Assembly (NCBI GenBank): GCA_038229875.1
Contig: JBBROA010000145.1
Location: forward strand, 1 to 9,150
From: JALYUA01 sp038229875
GTDB lineage: Bacteria; Acidobacteriota; Thermoanaerobaculia; UBA5066; Gp7-AA6
Direction: 5' to 3'
Length of the DNA: 9,150 nt
Below, piece by piece: positions 1 to 6,607 of this stretch (positions within the stretch are counted from its first letter, which is position 1; each line of letters begins with the position of its first letter). Under the pieces are notes generated by a model. The model saw only the letters and a list, made by a program, of their open reading frames with translations. It made no database searches and had not been told where the DNA came from. The position numbers and the translations under genes are program-made.

Positions 1-196
1 AGTTGCCGTCGACGAACAGATCGATCCGGTCGACCTTGTTGAAGTCGAGAACCCACCCTGCGACGCGAACGACGCCGGAGACCCGCTGCCCCGCCGTGGG
101 CTCGTCGATGACTCCGATCGGCTGCGCGGCCGCCAGTGCGGACATGAGCAGACCGGCTCCCGCCAGAAGCGCCAGATGCCGGGGCGCCGTCTTCAT
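1..196 (-). CDS. Secreted protein with Ig-like domain (5' part only)
   Basis: This minus-strand frame opens with ATG at 196-194 and stays open to the window edge, giving about 65 residues of a longer protein. The N-terminus is a classical Sec signal peptide: a basic start (MKTAPRH), a hydrophobic stretch of about 17 residues, and a small-residue cleavage region (ALAAAQP). The mature part begins with PIGVIDEPTAGQRVSG and continues through a V-x-GWVLD segment to DLFVDGN. That pattern (glycine/valine strand, GW-x-LD, then a VDG strand) is typical of bacterial Ig-like domains in large surface or secreted proteins. The start is well supported by a strong Shine-Dalgarno sequence at 201-209. The gene is divergent from the flippase-like gene. 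The function of the full protein cannot be told, because the rest lies outside the window. Confidence is high that this is a real secreted protein and moderate for the domain type. Confidence 0.8.
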   Translation of the reverse strand, partial: MKTAPRHLALLAGAGLLMSALAAAQPIGVIDEPTAGQRVSGVVRVAGWVLDFNKVDRIDLFVDGN

Positions 197-200
197 TCGC

Positions 201-209
201 TCTCCTCCC
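201..209 (-). promoter_or_regulatory. Strong ribosome binding site
   Basis: Read on the minus strand this is GGAGGAGA or very close to it, 4 bases before the ATG at 196. It is the best Shine-Dalgarno match in the window and fixes the start of the secreted Ig-like protein. Confidence 0.75.
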
Positions 210-223
210 GAAAAAGTAAGAAA

Positions 224-252
224 AGAATGGCCAAATTTCTGCGGAAAGTCAA
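224..252 (-). promoter_or_regulatory. Candidate sigma-70-type promoter for the secreted Ig-like gene
   Basis: On the minus strand TTGACT (252-247) matches the -35 consensus at 5 of 6 positions. A 17-base spacer leads to CATTCT (229-224), a poor -10 element matching 3 of 6. Transcription would start near 217, about 20 bases before the ATG and just upstream of the ribosome binding site. The position and the local AT-richness support it, but the weak -10 makes this only a candidate. Confidence 0.35.
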
Positions 253-294
253 GTGTTCGAAGATATTCGCCTCATTTTTTTAGGCAAAAGCGGT

Positions 295-310
295 TATGAA
301 ATGCTAAAAC
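295..310 (+). promoter_or_regulatory. Candidate promoter for the flippase-like gene (extended -10)
   Basis: Within the AT-rich island, the plus strand carries TATGAA (295-300) and, just after it, an extended -10-like TGC-TAAAAC (302-310). No good -35 element lies at the right distance upstream. Transcription from here would leave a leader of about 85 bases before the GTG at 403. It is the most promoter-like stretch on the plus strand in this 206-base gap, but the support is weak. Confidence 0.22.
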
Positions 311-402
311 TTGGCGGCCAACCTATGACCGAACCCTCGCGTTTTCCGTCGGTCCCCGCTTCCAGAGCGGCGCGCCGCGCCATGGCCGGGGCGTAAGGGC
401 GC

Positions 403-1425
403 GTGCGTCCTTTCTGGAAATCGCGCACGGCGCAGGTGGCCCTGTCCCTCCTTCTCGCGGGGGTGCTGCTCTTCCTTTTTCTCCGACAGGTCCGTTTCAA
501 AGAGCTCGGCGCCGCGCTGGCGGCCGTCTCCCCCGGATGGGTCTTCGGCGCGACGGCGATCGCCATCTCGACGTTCGGGCTGCGCGCCATCCGCTGGACA
601 TGGCTGCTGCGCCCGCTGGCGCGCGTCCCGTTCCTTCCCGCGTTTGCCGCGACCTCCGTCGGATTTGCCGCCAACAATCTCCCCGGAAAGGTGGGCGAGG
701 TCCTGCGGCCGGCGTTCCTCGCGCGGTCGCGAAGCCTGCCGTTTTCACCGCTTCTCGCCTCGATCGTGCTCGAGCGGGTTTTAGACGGCGTGTCGGTGGT
801 CGTCTTCTTTGCCATCGCGATGGCCGCCGGCCTTCCCCGCGCCGGCGGGCTCGGACAGCTCGCGTTCCCCGCGGTGTTCATGGTCGGAGCCGTCGGCGTC
901 GTCGTCTTCGCGGTGTTCCAGCGAGCACGAACCGAAGCGCTGCTCGACCTCATCTGGCGCCGCCTCCCGATACGGATGCAGCCGAGGCTGCGTTCCTTCG
1001 CGGGATCGTTCATCGACGGCTTCGCCACACTGCGGGACCCGGCGCTCTTCGTCCTGGTCGCGGCGGGATCTCTCGCGATGTGGTTCGTGATCAACGTTCA
1101 GGTCGCGGCACTCTTCCGCGCGTTCCATCTGCCGCTGCCCTTCTCCGCCGCTTTCGTCGTCACGACGTTCGCGGTGCTCGGCCTGATGGTCCCGACCCCG
1201 GGGGGGCTCGGCTCGTACCACGTCGCCGTCCAGTTCGCGCTGACCTACTTCTACGGGGTGAACGTCGCGACGGCGTCTGCCGTGGCTCTCGTCGCGCACG
1301 CGATCTCGTTCGTTCCCATCACGCTGATCGGACTCGTATTCCTTCTCGCCGCTCCGGCAGCCGAGACCACCGTTGCCGACGCGGGCGCTCGCGTGCCGCC
1401 GCCTCCGGACGGTCCCCGGCGCTGA
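403..1425 (+). CDS. Lysylphosphatidylglycerol synthase/flippase-type membrane protein (UPF0104-like)
   Basis: This is a 340-residue polytopic inner-membrane protein related to the transmembrane (flippase) half of lysylphosphatidylglycerol synthase, the UPF0104/AglD family. Hydrophobic helices lie near residues 12-28, 45-68, 80-90, 117-143, 155-172, 214-234, 248-264, and 288-318. Family signatures are visible: NNLPGKVGEVLRP at 91-103, the E-R-x-x-D pattern at 124-128, and PTPGGLG at 264-270 near the C-terminus. The protein has no lysyl-transferase domain, so by family precedent it may move a lipid or polyprenyl-linked substrate across the membrane; the substrate is unknown. The start is GTG at 403. 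An in-frame TAA at 394-396 rules out anything further upstream, and the next in-frame candidate (GTG at about 439) would cut into the first helix. The Shine-Dalgarno is weak. The C-terminal tail (PPPPDGPRR) is proline-rich and likely cytoplasmic. nrdR follows after 38 bases on the same strand. Confidence 0.88.
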   Translation: MRPFWKSRTAQVALSLLLAGVLLFLFLRQVRFKELGAALAAVSPGWVFGATAIAISTFGLRAIRWTWLLRPLARVPFLPAFAATSVGFAANNLPGKVGEVLRPAFLARSRSLPFSPLLASIVLERVLDGVSVVVFFAIAMAAGLPRAGGLGQLAFPAVFMVGAVGVVVFAVFQRARTEALLDLIWRRLPIRMQPRLRSFAGSFIDGFATLRDPALFVLVAAGSLAMWFVINVQVAALFRAFHLPLPFSAAFVVTTFAVLGLMVPTPGGLGSYHVAVQFALTYFYGVNVATASAVALVAHAISFVPITLIGLVFLLAAPAAETTVADAGARVPPPPDGPRR

Positions 1426-1429
1426 GATG

Positions 1430-1444
1430 GCCGCCGGGGGCGGC
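1430..1444 (+). other. Perfect GC hairpin between the flippase-like gene and nrdR
   Basis: GCCGCC (1430-1435) and GGCGGC (1439-1444) form a perfect 6-base-pair stem with a GGG loop, starting 5 bases after the stop codon at 1423-1425. No run of T follows, so it is not a standard intrinsic terminator. It could stabilise the upstream mRNA's 3' end or attenuate read-through into nrdR. In such GC-rich sequence it could also be chance. Confidence 0.4.
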
Positions 1445-1463
1445 ACGCGATACTCTTGGGGCA

Positions 1464-1937
1464 ATGCGTTGCCCTTTCTGCGGGGGAGGAGACGACCGGG
1501 TCGTGGACTCCCGCGAAGGACGCGACGGAGAAGTAATCCGGCGCCGGCGGGAGTGCGTCTCCTGCGGCCGCCGATTCACCTCCTACGAAACGATCGAAGA
1601 GATCCCCTATATGGTGGTGAAGAACGACGGGCGGCGAGAGAGCTTCGACCGCAAGAAGCTTCGCGGCGGGCTCGTGAAGGCAGTCGAGAAAAGACCCGTC
1701 GCGCCTGCGAAGCTCGACGCGATCGTGGACGAAATCGAGACGCGCCTGCACGATTCGGAGGAGCGCGAGATCGCGACGAGCCAGATCGGATCCGTCGTGA
1801 TGGAGCGCCTCCGGGAGCTCGACAAGGTCGCCTACGTCCGCTTTGCCTCGGTCTACCGGAAGTTCGAAGACGTGGATGAGTTCCTTCACGAGCTGAAGGA
1901 CCTGATCGGCCGCGCGGAAACGAAAACCTCCGGATAG
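1464..1937 (+). CDS. nrdR: Transcriptional repressor NrdR
   Basis: The 157-residue product matches NrdR along its whole usual length. NrdR is the zinc-finger/ATP-cone repressor that senses ATP and dATP and shuts down ribonucleotide reductase (nrd) operons by binding NrdR boxes. The N-terminal zinc ribbon has C3-x2-C6 and C31-x2-C34, with the characteristic start MRCPFC and the stretch RRRRECVSCGRRFTSYE. The ATP-cone runs from about residue 49 to 139, with VVKNDGRRESFDRKKL at 51-66 and VAYVRFASVYRKFED at 122-136. The frame is open far upstream of 1464, but the family start and zinc ribbon demand the ATG at 1464; it is preceded only by a weak TTGGGG. No nrd gene and no obvious NrdR box is in the window, so its targets lie elsewhere. 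The stop codon TAG overlaps the ribosome binding site of the hsp20 gene, 14 bases before that gene's ATG. Confidence 0.97.
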   Translation: MRCPFCGGGDDRVVDSREGRDGEVIRRRRECVSCGRRFTSYETIEEIPYMVVKNDGRRESFDRKKLRGGLVKAVEKRPVAPAKLDAIVDEIETRLHDSEEREIATSQIGSVVMERLRELDKVAYVRFASVYRKFEDVDEFLHELKDLIGRAETKTSG

Positions 1938-1940
1938 GAG
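1936..1940 (+). promoter_or_regulatory. Ribosome binding site of hsp20 overlapping the nrdR stop
   Basis: AGGAG begins inside the TAG stop codon of nrdR (1935-1937) and lies 11 bases before the ATG at 1952. The spacing is a little long but usable. The arrangement suggests translational coupling of nrdR and hsp20 on one message. Confidence 0.6.
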
Positions 1941-1951
1941 ACACCGATCGT

Positions 1952-2425
1952 ATGAGACGTTCCGGAAAGTTCTACGGCCCCATGGTCGAGCTCTCCCGCC
2001 TCCAGAGCGAGTTGAACCGCCTCTTCGCGACGTTCGTCGAAAGCAACCAGGGCACCGCGGCGACCGCGACCTCGTGGGATCCGAACGTCGACGTGATGGA
2101 CGACGGACAGAGGCTTCGGATCTTAATCGAGGTGCCGGGCGTCGATGCCGAAGACGTGCGCGTCACGGTGAGAGGGCGCGTGCTGACCGTCCGGGGCACC
2201 AAGAGAGGCCGCACGCGGTCGCGCGAAGGCATCCGATTCTTCTGCATGGAGCGCTACTTCGGAGGCTTCGTCAAATCTGTCGCGCTGCCCCGCGCGGTGA
2301 ACACGCACCAGGCGAAGACCGTGCTCCGGGAAGGTCTTCTCGAGATCGTGCTTCCTCACGTCCCCGACCAGAGAGAGAAGGAAACCGAGATTCCCGTCCT
2401 CGCCGAGGAGGAGCGGCGGGAATGA
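1952..2425 (+). CDS. Small heat-shock protein, Hsp20/alpha-crystallin family
   Basis: This 157-residue protein is an ATP-independent holdase chaperone of the Hsp20 family, expected to form cytoplasmic oligomers that bind unfolding proteins. The N-terminal arm spans residues 1-41. The alpha-crystallin domain runs from about 42 to 136: W42 with DPNVDV, the EVPGVDAEDV segment (60-69), GRVLTVRG (75-82), ERYFGGF (100-106), and the signature G-L-L-E-I-V-L-P strand (128-135). The C-terminal extension carries I147-P148-V149, the I-X-I/V motif that docks into the groove of a neighbouring subunit and drives oligomer assembly. Length and order are standard. It is tightly placed after nrdR (14 bases) and 74 bases before lon, which suggests a protein-quality-control unit. 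No CIRCE-type inverted repeat is visible upstream. An exact symbol such as ibpA or hspA cannot be justified from sequence alone. Confidence 0.95.
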   Translation: MRRSGKFYGPMVELSRLQSELNRLFATFVESNQGTAATATSWDPNVDVMDDGQRLRILIEVPGVDAEDVRVTVRGRVLTVRGTKRGRTRSREGIRFFCMERYFGGFVKSVALPRAVNTHQAKTVLREGLLEIVLPHVPDQREKETEIPVLAEEERRE

Positions 2426-2499
2426 GCGGGTCCGTTTCCCGATTTTCAACTGCCGTAACCACGAGTCCCCGACAGAGGACAGAACGGAACGTCTGAACC

Positions 2500-4959
2500 A
2501 TGCCTGAAACGGAAGAAAAAGAAGTCGCAGCCGAGAGGGAGCACGAGCTTCCGATACCGGACATCCTCCCCGTCCTGCCTCTGAAGGACGTGGTGGTGTT
2601 CCCGTTCATCATTCTCCCGCTCTCGGTTTCGCGGGAGAAGTCGATCACGGCGGTCGACGCGGCCCTGGCTGAGCAGCGCATCATCATGCTCGTCGCGCAG
2701 CGCGACGCGCAGAGTGAGACGCCGCGCCCGGAAGAGCTCTTCCCGGTCGGGACGGTGGCCGCGATCATGCGGATGTTGAAGCTTCCCGACGGCCGGATCC
2801 GTCTGCTCGTACAGGGGCTTTCCCGCGCGCGAGTGGACTCGTTCCTGTCCGAGGAGCCCTACCTCAAGGCGAAAATCACGAAGCTCGAAGAGCCTCCGAC
2901 CCCCAAGATCCTTCCCCCCGAACAGGAAGCGCTCCTGCGCAGCGTCAAACAGAACCTGGAGAAATCGGTCTCTCTCGGGAAGAACATTTCGCCGGAGGTC
3001 ATGGTGATCGCGGCGAACCTGGACGACCCGGCGCGCCTCGCGGACCTCGCGGCCTCGAACCTGGACCTGAAGCTCGAGGACGCGCAGAAGGTGCTCGAGT
3101 CAACCGATCCGATCGAGCGGCTGCGGCTGGTCAATGACAGCCTGAGCAAAGAGATCACGGTCCTGACCATGCAGCAGGAGATCTCGTCCCAGGCGCGCGG
3201 GGAGATGGACAAGTCTCAGCGCGAGTACTACCTCCGCCAGCAGCTGCGCGCGATCCAGCAGGAGCTCGGCGAGGGCGAGGAGATGTCGGAAGACGTCGCG
3301 CAGTTCCGAAAGCTCGTCGCCGAAAAGAAGATCACGCCGGAAGCGGCCGGGGAGATCGAAAAGCAGATCAAGCGGCTCGAGAGAAGCCACCCGGATTCCG
3401 CGGAGACGGCAATTATCCGCACGTACCTCGACTGGCTGACAGGTCTCCCGTGGGGCAACATGTCGGAAGACTCCGCCGACATCGACCGCGCCCGGGAGAT
3501 CCTGGACGAGGACCACTACGACATCGAGAAGGTCAAGGAACGGATCATCGAGTATCTGGCGGTTCACGCGTTGAAGAAAACGCTCAAGGGACCGATCCTG
3601 TGCTTCGTCGGGCCTCCGGGCGTCGGAAAGACCTCTCTCGGGCGCTCCATCGCCCGCGCGCTCGACCGCAAGTTTGTCCGGCTCTCTCTCGGCGGCGTCC
3701 GGGACGAGGCCGAGATCCGCGGTCATCGGCGCACGTACGTCGGCGCAATGCCCGGGCGCATCGTCCAGGGGATCCACCAGGCGGGGACCTCGAACCCCGT
3801 ATTCATGCTCGACGAGATCGACAAGATCGGGGCGGACTACAGGGGAGACCCCTCGTCGGCGCTCCTCGAAGTGCTCGACCCCGAGCAGAACTTCTCCTTT
3901 CGTGATCATTACCTGAGCGTGCCGTACGACCTCTCGAAGGTGCTCTTCATCGCGACGGCGAACATCCTGGATCCGATCCAGCCCGCTTTTCTCGACCGCA
4001 TGGAGGTCATCCGGCTCTCCGGGTACACGATGGAAGAAAAGCGCACGATCGCGCGGCGCCATCTCATTCCCAAGCAGCTCGAGGAGAACGGCATCGGCGA
4101 AGGGAACCTCGAGTTCACCGACTCGGGCGTCGAAAAGATCATCGAGGGCTACACGCGAGAGGCGGGGCTCAGGAATCTCGAACGGGAAATCGGCTCGGTC
4201 TGCCGCAAGGTCGCCGTCGCGGTGGCCAAGGGGAAGAACCGCCGGTATCGCATCACGGCCGCGTCGGTCGAGAAGATGCTCGGACCCGTCAAGCATTTCG
4301 CCGACGAACTCCTCAAGAAGGACGAGATCGGGGTTTCGACAGGCCTCGCGTGGACGTCCGTCGGCGGAGACATCCTGTTCATCGAGGCGCTCGCCGTCCG
4401 CGGCAAGGGAGGTCTGCGCCTGACCGGTCAGCTCGGCGACGTGATGAAGGAATCGGCGCAGGCGGCGATGTCGTACGCCCGCGCGCACGCCTCGGACCTC
4501 GGAATCCCCGACGACTTTTTCGAGACACACGACGTCCACGTGCACGTTCCGGAGGGCTCGATCCCGAAAGACGGCCCCTCCGCCGGAATCACGATGGCCA
4601 CCGCGATGATCTCCGCCTTTACCCAGAGGCTCGCCCGGCGCGACGTCGCGATGACGGGAGAGATCACCCTGCGCGGGGAAGTGCTGCCGATCGGAGGGGT
4701 CAAGGAAAAGGTGCTGGCCGCCCGTCAGGCGAACATCAAGACGATCATCCTGCCGAGGTTGAACCGCCGCGACGTCATCCAGGTGAACCCCCGGATCCTC
4801 CACGGTATGCAGTTCGAATACGTCGACAACGTGGACCAGGTGCTCGACATCGCCCTGTTTCCGCGGGAACCGCGAAACGCCCCTCCCGCCGCGGGAGCGC
4901 CCCCTCGAGAGATCCCGGTCACTCCGCCCTCCCGTCCCCCCGTGCGGCCGAATCCCTGA
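2500..4959 (+). CDS. lon: ATP-dependent protease Lon (LonA type)
   Basis: The 819-residue product is a full-length LonA, the cytoplasmic homo-oligomeric AAA+ serine protease that unfolds and degrades damaged and short-lived regulatory proteins. The LON substrate-binding domain spans about residues 21-215 (ILPVLPLKDVVVFP near the start), followed by a charged helical linker (about 215-315, with YYLRQQLRAIQQELGEG). The AAA+ module has Walker A GPPGVGKT at 371-378 and Walker B VFMLDE at 434-439, then IDKIG. The protease domain has the Ser-Lys dyad: S694 in PKDGPSAG and K737 in GGVKEK, 43 residues apart exactly as S679 and K722 in E. coli Lon. GLAWTSVGGD and TGQLGDVMKESAQAA are also standard. The last 32 residues (788-819) form an unusual proline-rich tail. 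The ATG at 2500 puts the usual short lead before the LON domain; its Shine-Dalgarno is weak (GGA 11 bases upstream). No clear heat-shock promoter is visible in the 74-base gap before it. Confidence 0.98.
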   Translation: MPETEEKEVAAEREHELPIPDILPVLPLKDVVVFPFIILPLSVSREKSITAVDAALAEQRIIMLVAQRDAQSETPRPEELFPVGTVAAIMRMLKLPDGRIRLLVQGLSRARVDSFLSEEPYLKAKITKLEEPPTPKILPPEQEALLRSVKQNLEKSVSLGKNISPEVMVIAANLDDPARLADLAASNLDLKLEDAQKVLESTDPIERLRLVNDSLSKEITVLTMQQEISSQARGEMDKSQREYYLRQQLRAIQQELGEGEEMSEDVAQFRKLVAEKKITPEAAGEIEKQIKRLERSHPDSAETAIIRTYLDWLTGLPWGNMSEDSADIDRAREILDEDHYDIEKVKERIIEYLAVHALKKTLKGPILCFVGPPGVGKTSLGRSIARALDRKFVRLSLGGVRDEAEIRGHRRTYVGAMPGRIVQGIHQAGTSNPVFMLDEIDKIGADYRGDPSSALLEVLDPEQNFSFRDHYLSVPYDLSKVLFIATANILDPIQPAFLDRMEVIRLSGYTMEEKRTIARRHLIPKQLEENGIGEGNLEFTDSGVEKIIEGYTREAGLRNLEREIGSVCRKVAVAVAKGKNRRYRITAASVEKMLGPVKHFADELLKKDEIGVSTGLAWTSVGGDILFIEALAVRGKGGLRLTGQLGDVMKESAQAAMSYARAHASDLGIPDDFFETHDVHVHVPEGSIPKDGPSAGITMATAMISAFTQRLARRDVAMTGEITLRGEVLPIGGVKEKVLAARQANIKTIILPRLNRRDVIQVNPRILHGMQFEYVDNVDQVLDIALFPREPRNAPPAAGAPPREIPVTPPSRPPVRPNP

Positions 4960-4998
4960 CGCGGGCCGCCGCGGCGGGTTCATGAATAATGCGCCCGC

Positions 4999-5982
4999 AT
5001 GAGGGCGCGCGCGGAGGACCGGTTCGTGGAGCGCCTTCGGCAGATGCTGCCGCCCGACGCGGCGCTCCTGCTCGGACCCGGTGACGACGCGGCGGTGCTG
5101 CGCCGCGCGCCAGGCGACGTCATCGCGACCACGGACATGCTGGTCGAGGGCGTCGATTTCCTGCCCGGCGAAGATCCCGAGCGCCTCGGACGCCGTGCGG
5201 TGTCCGTGAATCTGTCGGATGCCGCCGCGATGGGCGCCCGACCCCGCTCCTTTCTGCTCTCGATCGCCCTTCCTCCCGACCGCGATGAGGAATTCGCGCT
5301 CGCCGTCTGCCGCGGCGCGATTTCCCGCGGGCGCGAACATGGCGCCGGGCTCGCGGGAGGCGACCTCTCCCGCGCGCCGTGCGTGTTCGTTTCCGTGACG
5401 CTCTGGGGCGACGTCGAGGGCGCGCCTCTCACCCGGTCCGGGGCGGTCGCCGGCGATCTCCTCTACCTGTCGGGGGCCACCGGGCGCGCCGCGGCGGGTC
5501 TGCGATTCGCCCAGGCCGGCGTCGGGGCGACTGAGTTCCCGGAAGCCCGAGAGCTCCTCGACGCCTACCACGACCCGGAGCCGCGAGTCGCTCTGGGTCT
5601 CGCGCTCTCTAGGGAGCGGCTCGCCCATGCGGCGATCGACGTCTCCGACGGGCTCGGCGTCGATGCCGCGCGCATCGCTTCAGCGTCTGGAGTCCGGGTC
5701 GTCCTGGAGCGCGAGCGAATCCCGGTTGCGGCATCCGTCGCGGCGGCCGCCCGGCGCCGGGGCGTGGATCCGCTCGAGTGGATCCTCTCGGGCGGAGACG
5801 ACTACGAAATCCTGTTCGCGGTCCCGGAAACCGCCGCTTCGGCCGTGTCGGCTCTGGGCGGAGGAGTCCCTCTCACGCGAATCGGCCGGGTCGAAACGGG
5901 ATTCGGCGCGGTCCTGCGCGATGCCTCCGGCGAGATCGACCTTTCCCGAGCGGGATACGACCACTTCGAGACGCGCCCGTGA
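4999..5982 (+). CDS. thiL: Thiamine-monophosphate kinase
   Basis: The 327-residue product is ThiL, which phosphorylates thiamine monophosphate with ATP to give thiamine diphosphate, the last step of cofactor synthesis. It belongs to the PurM/AIR-synthetase superfamily. Visible signatures in order are LLLGPGDDAAVL (23-34, with the metal-binding D29-D30), TTDMLVEGVDF (44-54), VNLSDAAAMGARP (70-82), AGGDLS (119-124), AAIDVSDGLGVDA (211-223), SGGDDYEILF (264-273), and the closing G-Y-D-H-F (319-323). All the acidic metal/nucleotide residues expected of the family are present. The start at 4999 places the GPGDDA motif at the usual distance. Other ATGs just upstream (4982, 4989) are out of frame, and no good Shine-Dalgarno is seen. 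It lies 39 bases after lon. Its stop codon overlaps a GTG of the next gene. Confidence 0.96.
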   Translation: MRARAEDRFVERLRQMLPPDAALLLGPGDDAAVLRRAPGDVIATTDMLVEGVDFLPGEDPERLGRRAVSVNLSDAAAMGARPRSFLLSIALPPDRDEEFALAVCRGAISRGREHGAGLAGGDLSRAPCVFVSVTLWGDVEGAPLTRSGAVAGDLLYLSGATGRAAAGLRFAQAGVGATEFPEARELLDAYHDPEPRVALGLALSRERLAHAAIDVSDGLGVDAARIASASGVRVVLERERIPVAASVAAAARRRGVDPLEWILSGGDDYEILFAVPETAASAVSALGGGVPLTRIGRVETGFGAVLRDASGEIDLSRAGYDHFETRP

Positions 5983-6602
5983 AACTTCCGATGAGCCGCG
6001 CCTTCCGGCGCAGAAAAGTTCATCGCTGGAGGCTGCGCCGGCGCTGGCGCGTCCTCGTGCTCGACCTTCTCGGCCGCGAGGAGTCGCCCGAAAGGGTCGC
6101 GGCGGCCATCGGGCTCGGCGTCGCGATCGGCTTCTCGCCGTTCGTCGGTGTGCATCTCGTCCTCGCGCTGGCCCTGGCTGTCCTCTTCCGGTTGAATAAG
6201 CTCGACGCCGTCCTCGGCACCCTTGCGGGAAATGTCCCGACCTGGGGCGTCGTGTTCCCGCTCGGTTTCAGTCTGGGCCGCTGGATCCTCCGCTACGACC
6301 GTCGGATCGTCCCCCGCCTGAACCTGGAGCCGCTCCTGCACAGCGACTTCACCTGGATCTTTCACCCGGTGCACACGCTCCACGTGATCTTCGGGCACCG
6401 CGCGCTCTGGCCCCGCCTTCTGTCGTTTCTCGTCGGCACGACCATCCTGGCGATTGGATTGGGCGTGGTCTCGGCGCTCATCGCGCGCGCGATCCTGCGC
6501 CTGTACCACAAGCGTCATCCACGGGTCGCGGTACGCGCCGCCAACCGGAGACGCGCCGCAAAGGAGGAGCGCACGGCGGTCCGGGAGGAATCGGAGAAGT
6601 AA
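5979..6602 (+). CDS. DUF2062 family membrane protein
   Basis: This is a small membrane protein of the DUF2062 family, 207 residues from GTG 5979 or 203 from ATG 5991. After a strongly basic N-terminus (RRRKVHRWRLRRRWR) comes the family core: E-S-P-E-R-V-A then GVAIGFSPFVGVH (about residues 44-55 counting from ATG 5991), a hydrophobic helix, N-x-x-x-A-V-L-G-T, and a GNVPTWGVVFP segment (80-90) in place of the more usual N-P-x-T. A second long hydrophobic helix runs from about 146 to 168, and the tail is highly charged. No biochemical role is established for the family, though members are often found near envelope glycosyltransferase genes. GTG at 5979 overlaps the thiL stop as GTGA, which favours translational coupling; the ATG 12 bases further on is an equally plausible start. 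Neither has a strong Shine-Dalgarno. The gene converges on the TMTC-like gene with a 5-base gap. Confidence 0.85.
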   Translation: MKLPMSRAFRRRKVHRWRLRRRWRVLVLDLLGREESPERVAAAIGLGVAIGFSPFVGVHLVLALALAVLFRLNKLDAVLGTLAGNVPTWGVVFPLGFSLGRWILRYDRRIVPRLNLEPLLHSDFTWIFHPVHTLHVIFGHRALWPRLLSFLVGTTILAIGLGVVSALIARAILRLYHKRHPRVAVRAANRRRAAKEERTAVREESEK

Positions 6603-6607
6603 TCGGC

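Noticed and set aside
294..1094. A 266-codon minus-strand frame over the flippase-like gene.
   Set aside because: The translation is Arg/Ser/Thr/Ala-rich with no domain, and it overlaps a real transmembrane protein and the divergent promoter region.
537..1463. A 309-codon in-frame upstream extension of nrdR.
   Set aside because: It overlaps the flippase-like gene in another frame and is Arg-rich noise. NrdR always begins with the zinc ribbon, so the ATG at 1464 is the true start.
2426..2499. A heat-shock regulatory element (CIRCE-type repeat or sigma-32 promoter) before lon.
   Set aside because: No TTAGCACTC-N9-GAGTGCTAA repeat and no convincing -35/-10 pair could be found in these 74 bases.
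4960..4998. GC-rich sequence between lon and thiL as a possible terminator.
   Set aside because: Only short imperfect self-complementarity is present and no T-run follows, so a terminator cannot be supported.
3100..5628. An 842-codon open frame on the minus strand, antisense to lon and thiL.
   Set aside because: It lies entirely opposite two clearly real genes. Its translation is rich in Arg, Gly, Asp and Glu with no recognisable domain. Long antisense frames are common in very GC-rich DNA.
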